DNA of 64,000 nt. Origin: Flavobacterium sp. SLB02 (lineage in GTDB: Bacteria > Bacteroidota > Bacteroidia > Flavobacteriales > Flavobacteriaceae). Positions within the stretch are counted from its first letter, which is position 1. Each line of letters opens with the position of its first letter. Position numbers and translations under genes: made by a program. The DNA is taken from positions 4,930,331 to 4,994,330 of the forward strand of contig NZ_CP045928.1 of the NCBI RefSeq assembly GCF_009664855.1, read 5' to 3'. The notes under the pieces are model-generated. The model did no database searches, was not told the DNA's origin, and was given only the letters and a program-made list of their open reading frames with translations. Positions 8,184 through 15,991 of this stretch are shown one piece after another.

Positions 8184-8426
8184 CTACTCTAATCCCGGTT
8201 TTGGCGGAGGCATTGGAGAAGTACACGTTGATGGACTTCCTACATTGATTCCCGGAAGTGATCCGTCTGGACAATAGGCATTACAATAGGCTTCTACTTT
8301 GGTAGGTCCTGAAAAACAAAAGCAAGAACAATTGGCTGGTTGAACTGGTGTTCCCCCTTGTATGCTTTTTTGCTCATTTGTAGTTAGAAAATGAGCTCCT
8401 TCAAGGTTTAAAATATTTTTTATCAT
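8184..8426 (-). CDS. GG-leader secreted peptide precursor, Cys- and Pro-rich
   Basis: 80 aa. Leader MIKNILNLEGAHFLTTNEQK ends SIQGG. The core has six cysteines, beginning with the cluster NCSCFCF, and shares YCPDGSLPGI with the 62-aa precursor at 7089 (CYCPDGTFAGI). It ends in a Pro-rich tail PMPPPKPGLE. The shared motif despite a different leader suggests related cores. Likely oxidised by the VKOR fusion and exported by the C39 ABC protein. Confidence 0.87.
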   Translation of the reverse strand: MIKNILNLEGAHFLTTNEQKSIQGGTPVQPANCSCFCFSGPTKVEAYCNAYCPDGSLPGINVGSPSTCTSPMPPPKPGLE

Positions 8427-8470
8427 AACTATGTTTTTTGTTTCTGTTTAGTACTTAAATGATACTGTAA

Positions 8471-8650
8471 TTAGCAAGCCTTTGTTCCGTCAGGCACACA
8501 ATCCCAGTAATAAGGTACTGTTCCAAATTCATTACATCTTTTTGCGAACGAACCTGGATTGCAAACCGGAGCATTACCCCCAGCTATCATTTTTTGTTCA
8601 TTTTCGCTTAATTCTACTGCGCCTTCAAGATTCAAAATGTTTTTTAACAT
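8471..8650 (-). CDS. GG-leader secreted peptide precursor (59 aa)
   Basis: 59 aa, read directly from the sequence. It starts MLKNILNLEGAVELSENEQK and its leader ends MIAGG. The core NAPVCNPGSFAKRCNEFG and onward has four cysteines and ends DCVPDGTKAC, with the same C-PDG-T pattern as two neighbours. It lies first after the VKOR fusion gene in transcription order. Leader identity to the paralogues makes the call secure even at this length. Confidence 0.85.
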   Translation of the reverse strand: MLKNILNLEGAVELSENEQKMIAGGNAPVCNPGSFAKRCNEFGTVPYYWDCVPDGTKAC

Positions 8651-8678
8651 GATACTTAGGTTTTAATGTTTTCCGTTT

Positions 8679-8716
8679 ACTACTTCAATCATTTATCGAC
8701 ATTTGAAGCTTCTGTC
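8679..8716 (-). promoter_or_regulatory. Conserved upstream block, copy 2
   Basis: Plus-strand TACTTCAATCATTT and GACATTTGAAGCTTCTGTC, matching the block at 7300-7336 with a few changes. It contains the palindrome GAAGCTTC within arms GACA and TGTC. Lies about 30 bases before the 59-aa precursor. Confidence 0.45.
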
Positions 8717-8742
8717 TATTACTTAAGATTGTTTTAGGAACA

Positions 8743-10305
8743 TTAAGCTATTTTCTTTTCAAGAACCTCACTATTAGACTCCTCAACAAAATCATTTAAG
8801 AAATATTTTAATTCGCTTAATTCATATTCACCTGGAAATACTCTGTCATTTACAATTTTAACTGGTGTATAATTAAAATTATTTTTAGAACACCATTCAT
8901 ATTGCTTTTGTATTTCCTGGTTGATCATGATGCTCACAGAGTCAACATGCCATTTTTTAAGCCATTTTTTAAGTCCAATTTTTTTAATATGCCAATCTGA
9001 TATTGCTTCAACCGTTTTTCCAGGAGTTGCTCTATTGATAGCCAAAAGTCTTTCTACAACTGGCTTATATGGATTTTCGGCATTTTCAGGGTTAATATTG
9101 AATAGCACATTTAAAAATATCTTATCCGGAAATCTTAACACTAAATCAAATGCTTCCTGAAATGTTTTATGACAATGATCGCAGCTTGGGCTTATAATAA
9201 TCGAAAGTTTTACTGCTGCATTTCGGTTTCCAAAATTTAATCCTCTTAAGTCTTCAAAACCATTTGTTTGAGGCACTTTTTTAGACAAGAAATTTAATAA
9301 CGAATAATTTCTTTTGAATTTTTTCATCTCTTTTAGAGAATTTTCATTACCCAGAATGTTTTTTATAGTTGTTTTTAAAACTGACCAAATTGGGACAAGA
9401 AGAACAACAGAAAATACAAAAGGAAAAATTTCCTCGAAACTAAAACTTAATGTAAACAAATCTGACGCAAACCATATCGCACTTTGTACAAAAATTATAG
9501 CCGAAACAGCCAGGCACATTACACACCATTTTTGAATTTCAAACTTTTGAATCCAAATAGAGGAAACAATTACCGGAATTGCCAATAAGCTTAAAAAACC
9601 AATAAAAACTGCTGATTCAAGTGGCTTAACTAAAACAGCGATTAAACTTGAAGCAAAGAAAATAAGTGGCAGATCTGAAAAACCAATCCATTTATTATTT
9701 CCTTCCTTATTATTAATGACAGAATTACAAGAAGAGTTTGAACTAAGGTTACAAAATCTTGAAATAATACCGTTTTTAAAACCTAATTTTTCCTGAACTA
9801 TAAAAACACTTACTGCAAACCCCAGAATTGATGTTACTAAAAAAACAATACTAAACAAATTATAGGTATTGTAGAAAAAAGATAACCCAACTAAAAGCAA
9901 AAGCGGCAAAGTAAATTTTAACCAGCTGAATTCAACTTTTAGATTTTCTCTGGCAATAACATTATTCGGTTCTATTGCAACGATCACTCCATTCCAATCT
10001 AAAAGGAATTTCTCGTAAGGCATTTTTAAACTTCCTTTTTTTATCGTATTGATACGAACAAAGTTTTTAGCTTTTTCTACCAGTATAAGTTCCTCCTTAA
10101 AATAGGCCAAAAAATTAGATGGCAAATCAACTATTTGTTCTTTCGAAACTCTTACCGCAGCATTCTCTACAGATAGCAAATCCAGAGAATCTGTTATAGC
10201 AAATAAACTAGGATAATTTGGATGAGAAAGAAACAAATCTTTAAACTCATTTTTAATTTCCGAGTATCTATTTATTTGTAGAAATTTTTGGACAAGTTTT
10301 AACAT
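8743..10305 (-). CDS. Fusion of dead C39-like domain, VKOR and thioredoxin-like domain
   Basis: 520 aa. Residues 1-115 resemble a C39 peptidase fold (SHPNYPSLFAITDSLDLL, ENAAVRV) but have no catalytic Cys. Residues about 128-310 are a VKOR membrane domain with a loop Cys pair (Cys185, Cys193) and a CVMC pair (Cys261/264). Residues 340-510 are thioredoxin-like with CDHC (Cys375/378). VKOR homologues make disulfides by passing electrons to quinone. Being upstream of Cys-rich precursors, it most likely oxidises them. The N-terminal domain may bind GG leaders, as non-cleaving C39-like domains do in other exporters; that part is inference. Confidence 0.88.
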   Translation of the reverse strand: MLKLVQKFLQINRYSEIKNEFKDLFLSHPNYPSLFAITDSLDLLSVENAAVRVSKEQIVDLPSNFLAYFKEELILVEKAKNFVRINTIKKGSLKMPYEKFLLDWNGVIVAIEPNNVIARENLKVEFSWLKFTLPLLLLVGLSFFYNTYNLFSIVFLVTSILGFAVSVFIVQEKLGFKNGIISRFCNLSSNSSCNSVINNKEGNNKWIGFSDLPLIFFASSLIAVLVKPLESAVFIGFLSLLAIPVIVSSIWIQKFEIQKWCVMCLAVSAIIFVQSAIWFASDLFTLSFSFEEIFPFVFSVVLLVPIWSVLKTTIKNILGNENSLKEMKKFKRNYSLLNFLSKKVPQTNGFEDLRGLNFGNRNAAVKLSIIISPSCDHCHKTFQEAFDLVLRFPDKIFLNVLFNINPENAENPYKPVVERLLAINRATPGKTVEAISDWHIKKIGLKKWLKKWHVDSVSIMINQEIQKQYEWCSKNNFNYTPVKIVNDRVFPGEYELSELKYFLNDFVEESNSEVLEKKIA

Positions 10306-10528
10306 CTTTTCGAATCTTTAAAATCATAATTACAGTACAAATATTGCTGTTTTTATTCATAAAAAACTCTTCAAGGCATACATTTTATCAATTATACTAC
10401 ATACAATTTATAAATTATAGCAGTCTGAATAAATCATTCAAATTACTGAATAACAATAACTTACAATGATTATATTTCAACCAAAAGCCTCAAAACTCGA
10501 ATCTCGACTAAGCGTTTTCCTTTTTGTC

Positions 10529-10536
10529 TAGTTTTG
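10529..10536 (+). promoter_or_regulatory. -7 box before the plus-strand precursor run
   Basis: TAGTTTTG matches TAnnTTTG, 29 bases before the first Cys-free precursor gene. No -33 TTG at the normal distance. Confidence 0.45.
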
Positions 10537-10565
10537 ATAAATCATAAACCCTAATACTCAACGAC

Positions 10566-10700
10566 ATGACAAATCAAGCACTAAAATTGATAGATTTTCA
10601 AACAGAAAAATTATCTAAAAATCAACAAAAAACTATTCATGGAGGAGATGATTATATCGATCCATCCAAAGGAGACGGAAAGGGAAATACAAGATTGTAA
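10566..10700 (+). CDS. Tiny GG-leader peptide with DPSKGDGKG core, copy 1
   Basis: 44 aa. Starts MTNQALKLIDFQTEKLSKNQ, then QKTIHGG, and the core DDYIDPSKGDGKGNTRL. No cysteine, no hydrophobic core. It shares leader and core with four further genes on the same strand, which is the main support for so short an ORF. The Gly-Gly suggests processing by the C39 exporter encoded on the opposite strand; the 17-residue hydrophilic product could be a signal peptide or a substrate for modification. No modifying enzyme is next to it. Confidence 0.8.
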   Translation: MTNQALKLIDFQTEKLSKNQQKTIHGGDDYIDPSKGDGKGNTRL

Positions 10701-10870
10701 AAATATTTCAGTCGCAAAATTCAAGTCTTAAAGCAAAGGTTTTTTTCCTACAAAAAATACGCGGAATTTTAGCGAAGAATTAAAAAAGTATCACCTAAAA
10801 TAACAATAAGTTCTTCTCTTTTTAAGAGAGATTTTCTCCCCATAATAATTTAATCATTAAATATAAAAAA

Positions 10871-11014
10871 ATGGCAAATCTAAAATTAAATATTAGCGAT
10901 TTCGAGACCGAAAAATTATCTAAAAAACAACAAAAAACTGTTTCAGGCGGTGACGATCCGATTGATCCATCTAAAGGAGACGGAAAAGGAAATACCGTAG
11001 AATCTATTAAATAA
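10871..11014 (+). CDS. Tiny GG-leader peptide with DPSKGDGKG core, copy 2
   Basis: 47 aa. Leader MANLKLNISDFETEKLSKKQ then QKTVSGG; core DDPIDPSKGDGKGNTVESIK. Its 3' flank is almost identical to that of copy 3. A one-base difference after the core changes the C-terminus (VESIK here, VECINNKL in copy 3), showing that the residues after GNT are poorly conserved while DPSKGDGKGNT is kept. Confidence 0.8.
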   Translation: MANLKLNISDFETEKLSKKQQKTVSGGDDPIDPSKGDGKGNTVESIK

Positions 11015-11353
11015 TAAACTCTAATACATCAATAAAATTTTGGATACAAAACCATCCAAAAAACTTTATATCAACTATAACTATCCATAAAAAAATTAAC
11101 TCAAAAAACTTAAAAATGAAAAATATGAAATTAAATATCAGCGATTTCCAAACAGAAAAATTATCTAAAAATCAACAAAAAACTGTTTCAGGAGGTGATA
11201 TTGATCCATCTAAAGGAGACGGAAAAGGAAATACAGTAGAATGTATAAATAATAAACTCTAATTCATCAATAAGATTTTGGATATAAAACAATCCAAAAA
11301 ACTTTATATCAACTATAACTATCCATAAAAAAATTAACTCAAAAAACTTAAAA
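11015..11353 (+). repeat. Direct repeat of precursor gene plus spacer
   Basis: The spacers after copy 2 (11015-11115) and copy 3 (11263-11353) are nearly identical at base level (for example CTTTATATCAACTATAACTA and AAAAAAATTAACTCAAAAAA in both), and copies 3 and 4 start 238 bases apart. This is a recent tandem duplication of gene and spacer, not a CRISPR. Confidence 0.8.
11116..11262 (+). CDS. Tiny GG-leader peptide with DPSKGDGKG core, copy 3
   Basis: 48 aa. MKNMKLNISDFQTEKLSKNQ then QKTVSGG, core DIDPSKGDGKGNT followed by VECINNKL. The extra tail arises from a single-base deletion relative to copy 2 that moves the stop and introduces the only cysteine of this family. Whether this copy is functional is open. 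Confidence 0.78.
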   Translation: MKNMKLNISDFQTEKLSKNQQKTVSGGDIDPSKGDGKGNTVECINNKL

Positions 11354-11482
11354 ATGAAAAATACAAAATTAAATATCAGCGATTTCCAAACAGAAAAATT
11401 ATCTAAAAATCAACAAAAAACTGTTTCAGGAGGCGACGGTTACATTGATCCATCAAAAGGAGATGGAAAGGGCGCAATGTAG
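11354..11482 (+). CDS. Tiny GG-leader peptide with DPSKGDGKG core, copy 4
   Basis: 42 aa, the shortest. MKNTKLNISDFQTEKLSKNQ then QKTVSGG, core DGYIDPSKGDGKGAM. The upstream 90 bases match those of copy 3. The core stops right after GKG, which shows that the downstream residues are dispensable or varied. Confidence 0.78.
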   Translation: MKNTKLNISDFQTEKLSKNQQKTVSGGDGYIDPSKGDGKGAM

Positions 11483-11606
11483 TAGTAACTAAATAAATAT
11501 CAAAATCCAAGATCTCAATCTAAGATCATTATAACAAAATAGTTCAAAAAAATTGTACCAACTGCAATTTTTCAGATCAATAATTTAATTAATAAAGAAA
11601 CTAATT

Positions 11607-11789
11607 ATGAAAACTCAAAAATTAAACATCAGTGATTTTCAAACAGAAAAATTATCTAAAAAACAACAAAAAACTGTTCACGGAGGCGACGAGTCTATTG
11701 ATCCTTCAAAAGGAGATGGAAAGGGAAACACAACCCAAACTCAATATATCGACCCTTCAAAAGGAGACGGAAAAGGAAATACACTTTAG
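11607..11789 (+). CDS. GG-leader peptide with two DPSKGDGKGNT repeats, copy 5
   Basis: 60 aa. MKTQKLNISDFQTEKLSKKQ then QKTVHGG and a core with two copies of IDPSKGDGKGNT joined by TQTQY. The internal doubling, with both copies intact, argues that the 12-residue block is the functional unit. Last gene of the plus-strand run; it converges with the AraC/TPR regulator gene. Confidence 0.82.
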   Translation: MKTQKLNISDFQTEKLSKKQQKTVHGGDESIDPSKGDGKGNTTQTQYIDPSKGDGKGNTL

Positions 11790-11956
11790 TAAAACTTTAG
11801 AAAATTAAATTGAAACTCTTAATTTAAAGATTTTAAAAAATAATAATTCTCAAAAATCAATAAATAGCTTTACTAAGCATACAATTCTGCCAATACATCA
11901 AATAAGGATGTAAAAGCAACTATCATAGAATTAGTCAAAATATTATCTATGACTTA

Positions 11957-13753
11957 TTAAATATTATTCGCAAATTGAGCTGGAGATACTCCAGTTCTTT
12001 TGCGAAATGATTTGGCAAATGAAACTGCATTTTTAAATCCAACACTTTCTGCAATGGCCTGGGTCGAATATTTACGATACATATGATTGGTAATCATTTC
12101 GTTGATTACATAATTAATCTTAAGTTCGTTCGAATATTCTCCAAAAGATTTACCAAAACGTTTATTTACTACATAAGATAAATAGGTTGTATTTGTTTTT
12201 ATTTTCTTTGCTACATATGGCAAAGTAAAATCGGCATTGAGGTATTCATGTTTGCTTTCGAGAGCGAGTAATTTTTCGACAATTTTATTTTCTTTCGCTT
12301 CATCGATACTCAAATTGGCATTTTCTTTCTTGAGTAAAATCTCTTCCTGCTCGAAAACTTCTTCTACTTCTTGTTGTTCAGGAGTATTTGCTTTCTTTTC
12401 CAAATTAGCTTTAAACTCCTCGATTAAGTCATTCATCTTTTTATGGGCCTTATTTTTATCTCTTATGTTTTTAATTAATAAAAAAACGATAGTGACAAAT
12501 AAAATAACATAAAAAACTTTCAATGCTTTATTGAGAAAAACATCATATTTATATTTTTCCTGAATGGTAACCATTTCATTGGTCAAATCTCCAACACCAA
12601 GTTTATAATTTACTTCCAGGATTTCGTCATTTAATTTTGACTCTGACTTTTCGTAATTATCCAAATAAATTTTCGAATGTTTGTAAGCAAGCTCAGGTTC
12701 TTTAAGAATGTTATAAATTTTGGCCTGATAATAATTTGACTTCAGATAATCTACCTGATTCGTTTTAGTATGATTCGCTATAGAATCTGATTTTTTAAAA
12801 AAGACTAAAGCCTTATCGTATTTTTTTGTTGTGTAATAAAGATCTCCTAAATTATAATTTGCTGTACATAATATTTCTGGCATATTATTTTGATGCGCTA
12901 AAAAAACAATATCGTAGTAGGTTTTTTCAGCATTGGCATAATCTTTTTGCCAACTATATATATTACCTAAACTTAATTTGGCCACAATTTTATTATCAGG
13001 AAAATTCTGAGAATAACTAACTGTTTTTTTGTAAAAATATTCGGCAGAATCCAGCAAGATCTTTTTCTTGGCATCTTTCATATAATAAACTTCATATGAA
13101 CCGGCCAAAATAAGATTGATATTGCTTTTATTATTTAAAAATTGCTCTTTGGTGTAAACTCTTTCATTTTTATCGACAAAATCATTAAGTTCTCTTAAGT
13201 CTTTGATAGCCAAACGATAATTACCCACAGCTACATTTATGGAGGCAATATTATTTTTAAATTTTACAATTTGAATAATATCTCCAATTTCTATAGAAAG
13301 CTTAATACCTTGCTGATAACTCTCTATTGCTCCACTAAAATTTCCTCTTTTCCATTCTGATAAACCATTATAATTGTATAAAATGGATCGCAGTTGTTTT
13401 TTATCCCGGTCATCAGGCATTTTGTTTAAGAACTTTAATGCAAGCTGATATTTTTCTTTAGATTTTGCTGAATTTCCTTTTAACTGAATTAAATAAGACA
13501 ACGCTCCATTTGCAAAAGCCAAATGTTTATTGTTGTTGGATTTCACCATTTGATTAGCAAATACAATAGCACTATCTACATTGGCATTTGCAGTTAGCCT
13601 AATTTTATTTTGCAATACTAAGTACTCTTGTTCTGTCAAAGCCTTTTTCTGTTGAGAAACTGCCGTATTCAGAACAAAAAAAAGTAAAAAAGAGATGATC
13701 AGCCTCATTAAATTTGTTTTTTGGAATCTCAAAAATAGCTTATAAATTTTCAA
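11957..13753 (-). CDS. Transmembrane AraC-type regulator with periplasmic TPR domain
   Basis: 598 aa. A signal/anchor helix at about 15-33, a long TPR-like helical region (40-400), a membrane helix at about 410-430, a charged coiled-coil linker, and a C-terminal AraC DNA-binding domain (about 489-598, with AIAESVGFKNAVSFAKSFRK and RTGVSPAQF). This places the TPRs in the periplasm and the DNA-binding domain in the cytoplasm, as in the one-component membrane regulators of Bacteroidota. It flanks the secreted-peptide genes and is a candidate sensor or regulator for them; no operator was identified. Convergent with peptide copy 5. Confidence 0.88.
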   Translation of the reverse strand: MKIYKLFLRFQKTNLMRLIISFLLFFVLNTAVSQQKKALTEQEYLVLQNKIRLTANANVDSAIVFANQMVKSNNNKHLAFANGALSYLIQLKGNSAKSKEKYQLALKFLNKMPDDRDKKQLRSILYNYNGLSEWKRGNFSGAIESYQQGIKLSIEIGDIIQIVKFKNNIASINVAVGNYRLAIKDLRELNDFVDKNERVYTKEQFLNNKSNINLILAGSYEVYYMKDAKKKILLDSAEYFYKKTVSYSQNFPDNKIVAKLSLGNIYSWQKDYANAEKTYYDIVFLAHQNNMPEILCTANYNLGDLYYTTKKYDKALVFFKKSDSIANHTKTNQVDYLKSNYYQAKIYNILKEPELAYKHSKIYLDNYEKSESKLNDEILEVNYKLGVGDLTNEMVTIQEKYKYDVFLNKALKVFYVILFVTIVFLLIKNIRDKNKAHKKMNDLIEEFKANLEKKANTPEQQEVEEVFEQEEILLKKENANLSIDEAKENKIVEKLLALESKHEYLNADFTLPYVAKKIKTNTTYLSYVVNKRFGKSFGEYSNELKINYVINEMITNHMYRKYSTQAIAESVGFKNAVSFAKSFRKRTGVSPAQFANNI

Positions 13754-13847
13754 TAAACTAAAATTAATTAAGGTTTATACTAATTTTCTTCTTTAAGTCT
13801 TGTAAAAATATAACAATTTAACATGCTTTTGTTATATTTTTATTACG

Positions 13848-13855
13848 TAAATTTG
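13848..13855 (+). promoter_or_regulatory. -7 box of the acyl-CoA dehydrogenase gene
   Basis: TAAATTTG, matching TAnnTTTG, 21 bases before the start; a TTTG at 13828-13831 is a possible -33 element (spacer 16). Confidence 0.55.
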
Positions 13856-13876
13856 TTTTTGTAAAAACTATCACAA

Positions 13877-15055
13877 ATGAAACCAGATTTATTTCAAGCT
13901 CCCGATTACTATAACCTAGACGATTTACTAACAGACGAACATAAATTAGTTCGCGAATCAGCTCGTTCATGGGTCAAAAGAGAAGTTTCTCCTATTATAG
14001 AAGAATATGCTCAAAAAGCAGAATTTCCTAAACAGATTATTAAAGGACTTGGAGAAATTGGTGGTTTTGGGCCTTATATTCCAGTTGAATACGGCGGCGC
14101 AGGATTAGACCAAATTTCATACGGTCTAATTATGCAGGAAATCGAACGTGGCGATTCTGGCGTAAGATCAACCTCATCTGTTCAGTCTTCCTTAGTAATG
14201 TATCCTATCTGGAAATACGGAAACGAAGAACAACGTATGAAATATTTACCAAAACTGGCTACAGGAGAATTCATGGGTTGTTTTGGACTAACAGAGCCAG
14301 ATCACGGTTCTGATCCCGGAAGTATGATTACCAATTTTAAAGACAAGGGAGACCATTACCTTTTAAATGGTGCCAAAATGTGGATTTCGAATGCGCCTTT
14401 TGCAGATATTGCTGTTGTTTGGGCAAAAGACGAATCTGGAAGAATTCATGGATTGATTGTAGAACGCGGCATGGAAGGTTTTACAACTCCTGAAACACAT
14501 AATAAATGGTCGCTTCGTGCATCATCAACCGGAGAATTGATTTTTGATAATGTAAAAGTTCCTAAAGAAAATCTTTTACCTAATAAATCCGGTCTGGGCG
14601 CTCCGCTTGGCTGTTTAGATTCAGCACGATACGGAATTGCCTGGGGTGCAATTGGTGCCGCAATGGATTGTTACGATACAGCTTTAAGATATGCCAAAGA
14701 AAGAATTCAGTTTGGAAAACCAATTGGAGGAACACAATTACAACAGAAAAAACTGGCAGAAATGATTACCGAAATCACAAAAGCACAATTACTAACCTGG
14801 CGTTTAGGTGTTTTAAGAAACGAAGGAAAAGCAACAACGGCTCAAATCTCGATGGCAAAACGTAACAATGTCGACATGGCAATTCACATTGCCCGCGAAG
14901 CCAGACAAATGCTGGGCGGGATGGGAATTACGGGCGAATATTCGATTATGCGCCACATGATGAACCTCGAAAGTGTGATTACTTATGAAGGAACTCATGA
15001 CATACATTTGTTGATTACCGGAATGGATGTAACTGGAATTCCAGCTTTTAAATAG
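13877..15055 (+). CDS. Acyl-CoA dehydrogenase, glutaryl-CoA dehydrogenase-like
   Basis: 392 aa, full length for the family. It has the flavin-binding signature GCFGLTEPDHGSDPGSM, WISNAPFADI, and the catalytic glutamate in ITYEGTHDIH near the C-terminus. The N-terminal DLLTDEHKLVRESARSWVK and the active-site YEGTHDI are typical of glutaryl-CoA dehydrogenases, which oxidise and decarboxylate glutaryl-CoA to crotonyl-CoA in lysine/tryptophan breakdown. Related enzymes can differ in substrate, so glutaryl-CoA is likely rather than proven. Monocistronic, ended by a good hairpin. Confidence 0.9.
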   Translation: MKPDLFQAPDYYNLDDLLTDEHKLVRESARSWVKREVSPIIEEYAQKAEFPKQIIKGLGEIGGFGPYIPVEYGGAGLDQISYGLIMQEIERGDSGVRSTSSVQSSLVMYPIWKYGNEEQRMKYLPKLATGEFMGCFGLTEPDHGSDPGSMITNFKDKGDHYLLNGAKMWISNAPFADIAVVWAKDESGRIHGLIVERGMEGFTTPETHNKWSLRASSTGELIFDNVKVPKENLLPNKSGLGAPLGCLDSARYGIAWGAIGAAMDCYDTALRYAKERIQFGKPIGGTQLQQKKLAEMITEITKAQLLTWRLGVLRNEGKATTAQISMAKRNNVDMAIHIAREARQMLGGMGITGEYSIMRHMMNLESVITYEGTHDIHLLITGMDVTGIPAFK

Positions 15056-15089
15056 TAAACAACTATTAAAATATATACAAAAACAATAT

Positions 15090-15120
15090 AAAAAGCTTCT
15101 TCTAACCGGGAAGCTTTTTA
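15090..15120 (+). terminator. Rho-independent terminator
   Basis: AAAAAGCTTC and GAAGCTTTTT form a 10-bp stem followed by T residues, 35 bases after the acyl-CoA dehydrogenase stop. Confidence 0.85.
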
Positions 15121-15126
15121 TCTTTG
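15119..15126 (+). promoter_or_regulatory. -7 box of the DUF3050 gene
   Basis: TATCTTTG, matching TAnnTTTG, directly after the terminator stem and 17 bases before the start codon. Confidence 0.55.
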
Positions 15127-15142
15127 CAAAAAATTTACGAAA

Positions 15143-15925
15143 ATGAATATTGAAACTATCCACAATAGCATTCAACCTCAAAAAGATCAACTTTTACAAC
15201 ATTCTTTATACAATAAAATTCAAAGCATCGATGACTTGCATAGTTTTTTAGAAAGCCACGTTTTTGCTGTTTGGGATTTTATGTCATTATTAAAAGCATT
15301 ACAAGCCAAACTTACCTGCACTACAACACCTTGGTTTGCTACAAAAAATCCTGAAACAAGATACTTAATCAACGAAATTGTTCTTGCCGAAGAAACTGAT
15401 TTAAGCATCGACGGAAGAAGACAAAGTCATTATGAAATGTATATTGAAGCAATGGAAGATTGTGGAGCAGATACAACCGGAATCAACACCTTTTTATCCG
15501 AAGTAAATTCATTGCATAACATTTTTGTTGCCATCAAACAAAGCGCTTTACATCCGGACACAAAAGCCTTTTTGGACTTTACTTTTAGAGTGATCGAAGA
15601 AGGAAAACCGCATGAAATTGCCGCAGCATTTACTTTTGGAAGAGAAGATTTAATCCCAAGTATGTTTACCGCAATCCTGAAAAACTTTCAACAAAACCTT
15701 CCGGATATTGATTTAAGTAAATTACTTTATTATTTCGAAAGACATATAGAACTGGATGCCGATGAACATGGCCCAATGGCGATGCAAATGATCTCTGATT
15801 TATGCGAAGATGATGCCCAAAAATGGAAAGAAGTGGAAGAAATTTCGATCCTGGCATTAGAAAAACGAATTGGACTTTGGAATGCCATCGAAGAAGAAAT
15901 CGTGATGAAAACCGAAATGGTTTAA
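15143..15925 (+). CDS. DUF3050 protein (heme-oxygenase-like fold)
   Basis: 260 aa, predicted soluble and helical with no signal peptide. The arrangement SHVFAVWDFMSLLKALQ, then WFATKNPETRYLINEIVLAEETD, then FERHIELDADEHGPMAMQM matches the DUF3050 family. Conserved His and acidic residues (SHVFAVWDF, EETD, HIELDADEHG) look like a metal site of the heme-oxygenase-like/di-iron fold. The reaction is unknown. Own promoter directly after the preceding terminator; probably not coupled with the SGNH gene downstream. Confidence 0.8.
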   Translation: MNIETIHNSIQPQKDQLLQHSLYNKIQSIDDLHSFLESHVFAVWDFMSLLKALQAKLTCTTTPWFATKNPETRYLINEIVLAEETDLSIDGRRQSHYEMYIEAMEDCGADTTGINTFLSEVNSLHNIFVAIKQSALHPDTKAFLDFTFRVIEEGKPHEIAAAFTFGREDLIPSMFTAILKNFQQNLPDIDLSKLLYYFERHIELDADEHGPMAMQMISDLCEDDAQKWKEVEEISILALEKRIGLWNAIEEEIVMKTEMV

Positions 15926-15991
15926 AAACCAAAACAAGTTATATAACGTAACTATTTGTTTAAAATGATCCTGAATCTAATTAAACAAATT

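Noticed and set aside
11015..11353. Direct repeats with spacers, CRISPR-like at first look
   Set aside because: The repeat contains a peptide gene plus its flank, only two to three copies, explained by gene duplication.
3325..13753. Lantibiotic, sactipeptide or microviridin cluster
   Set aside because: No LanM/LanBC, radical SAM or ATP-grasp gene seen; only a disulfide-forming enzyme and an exporter are present.
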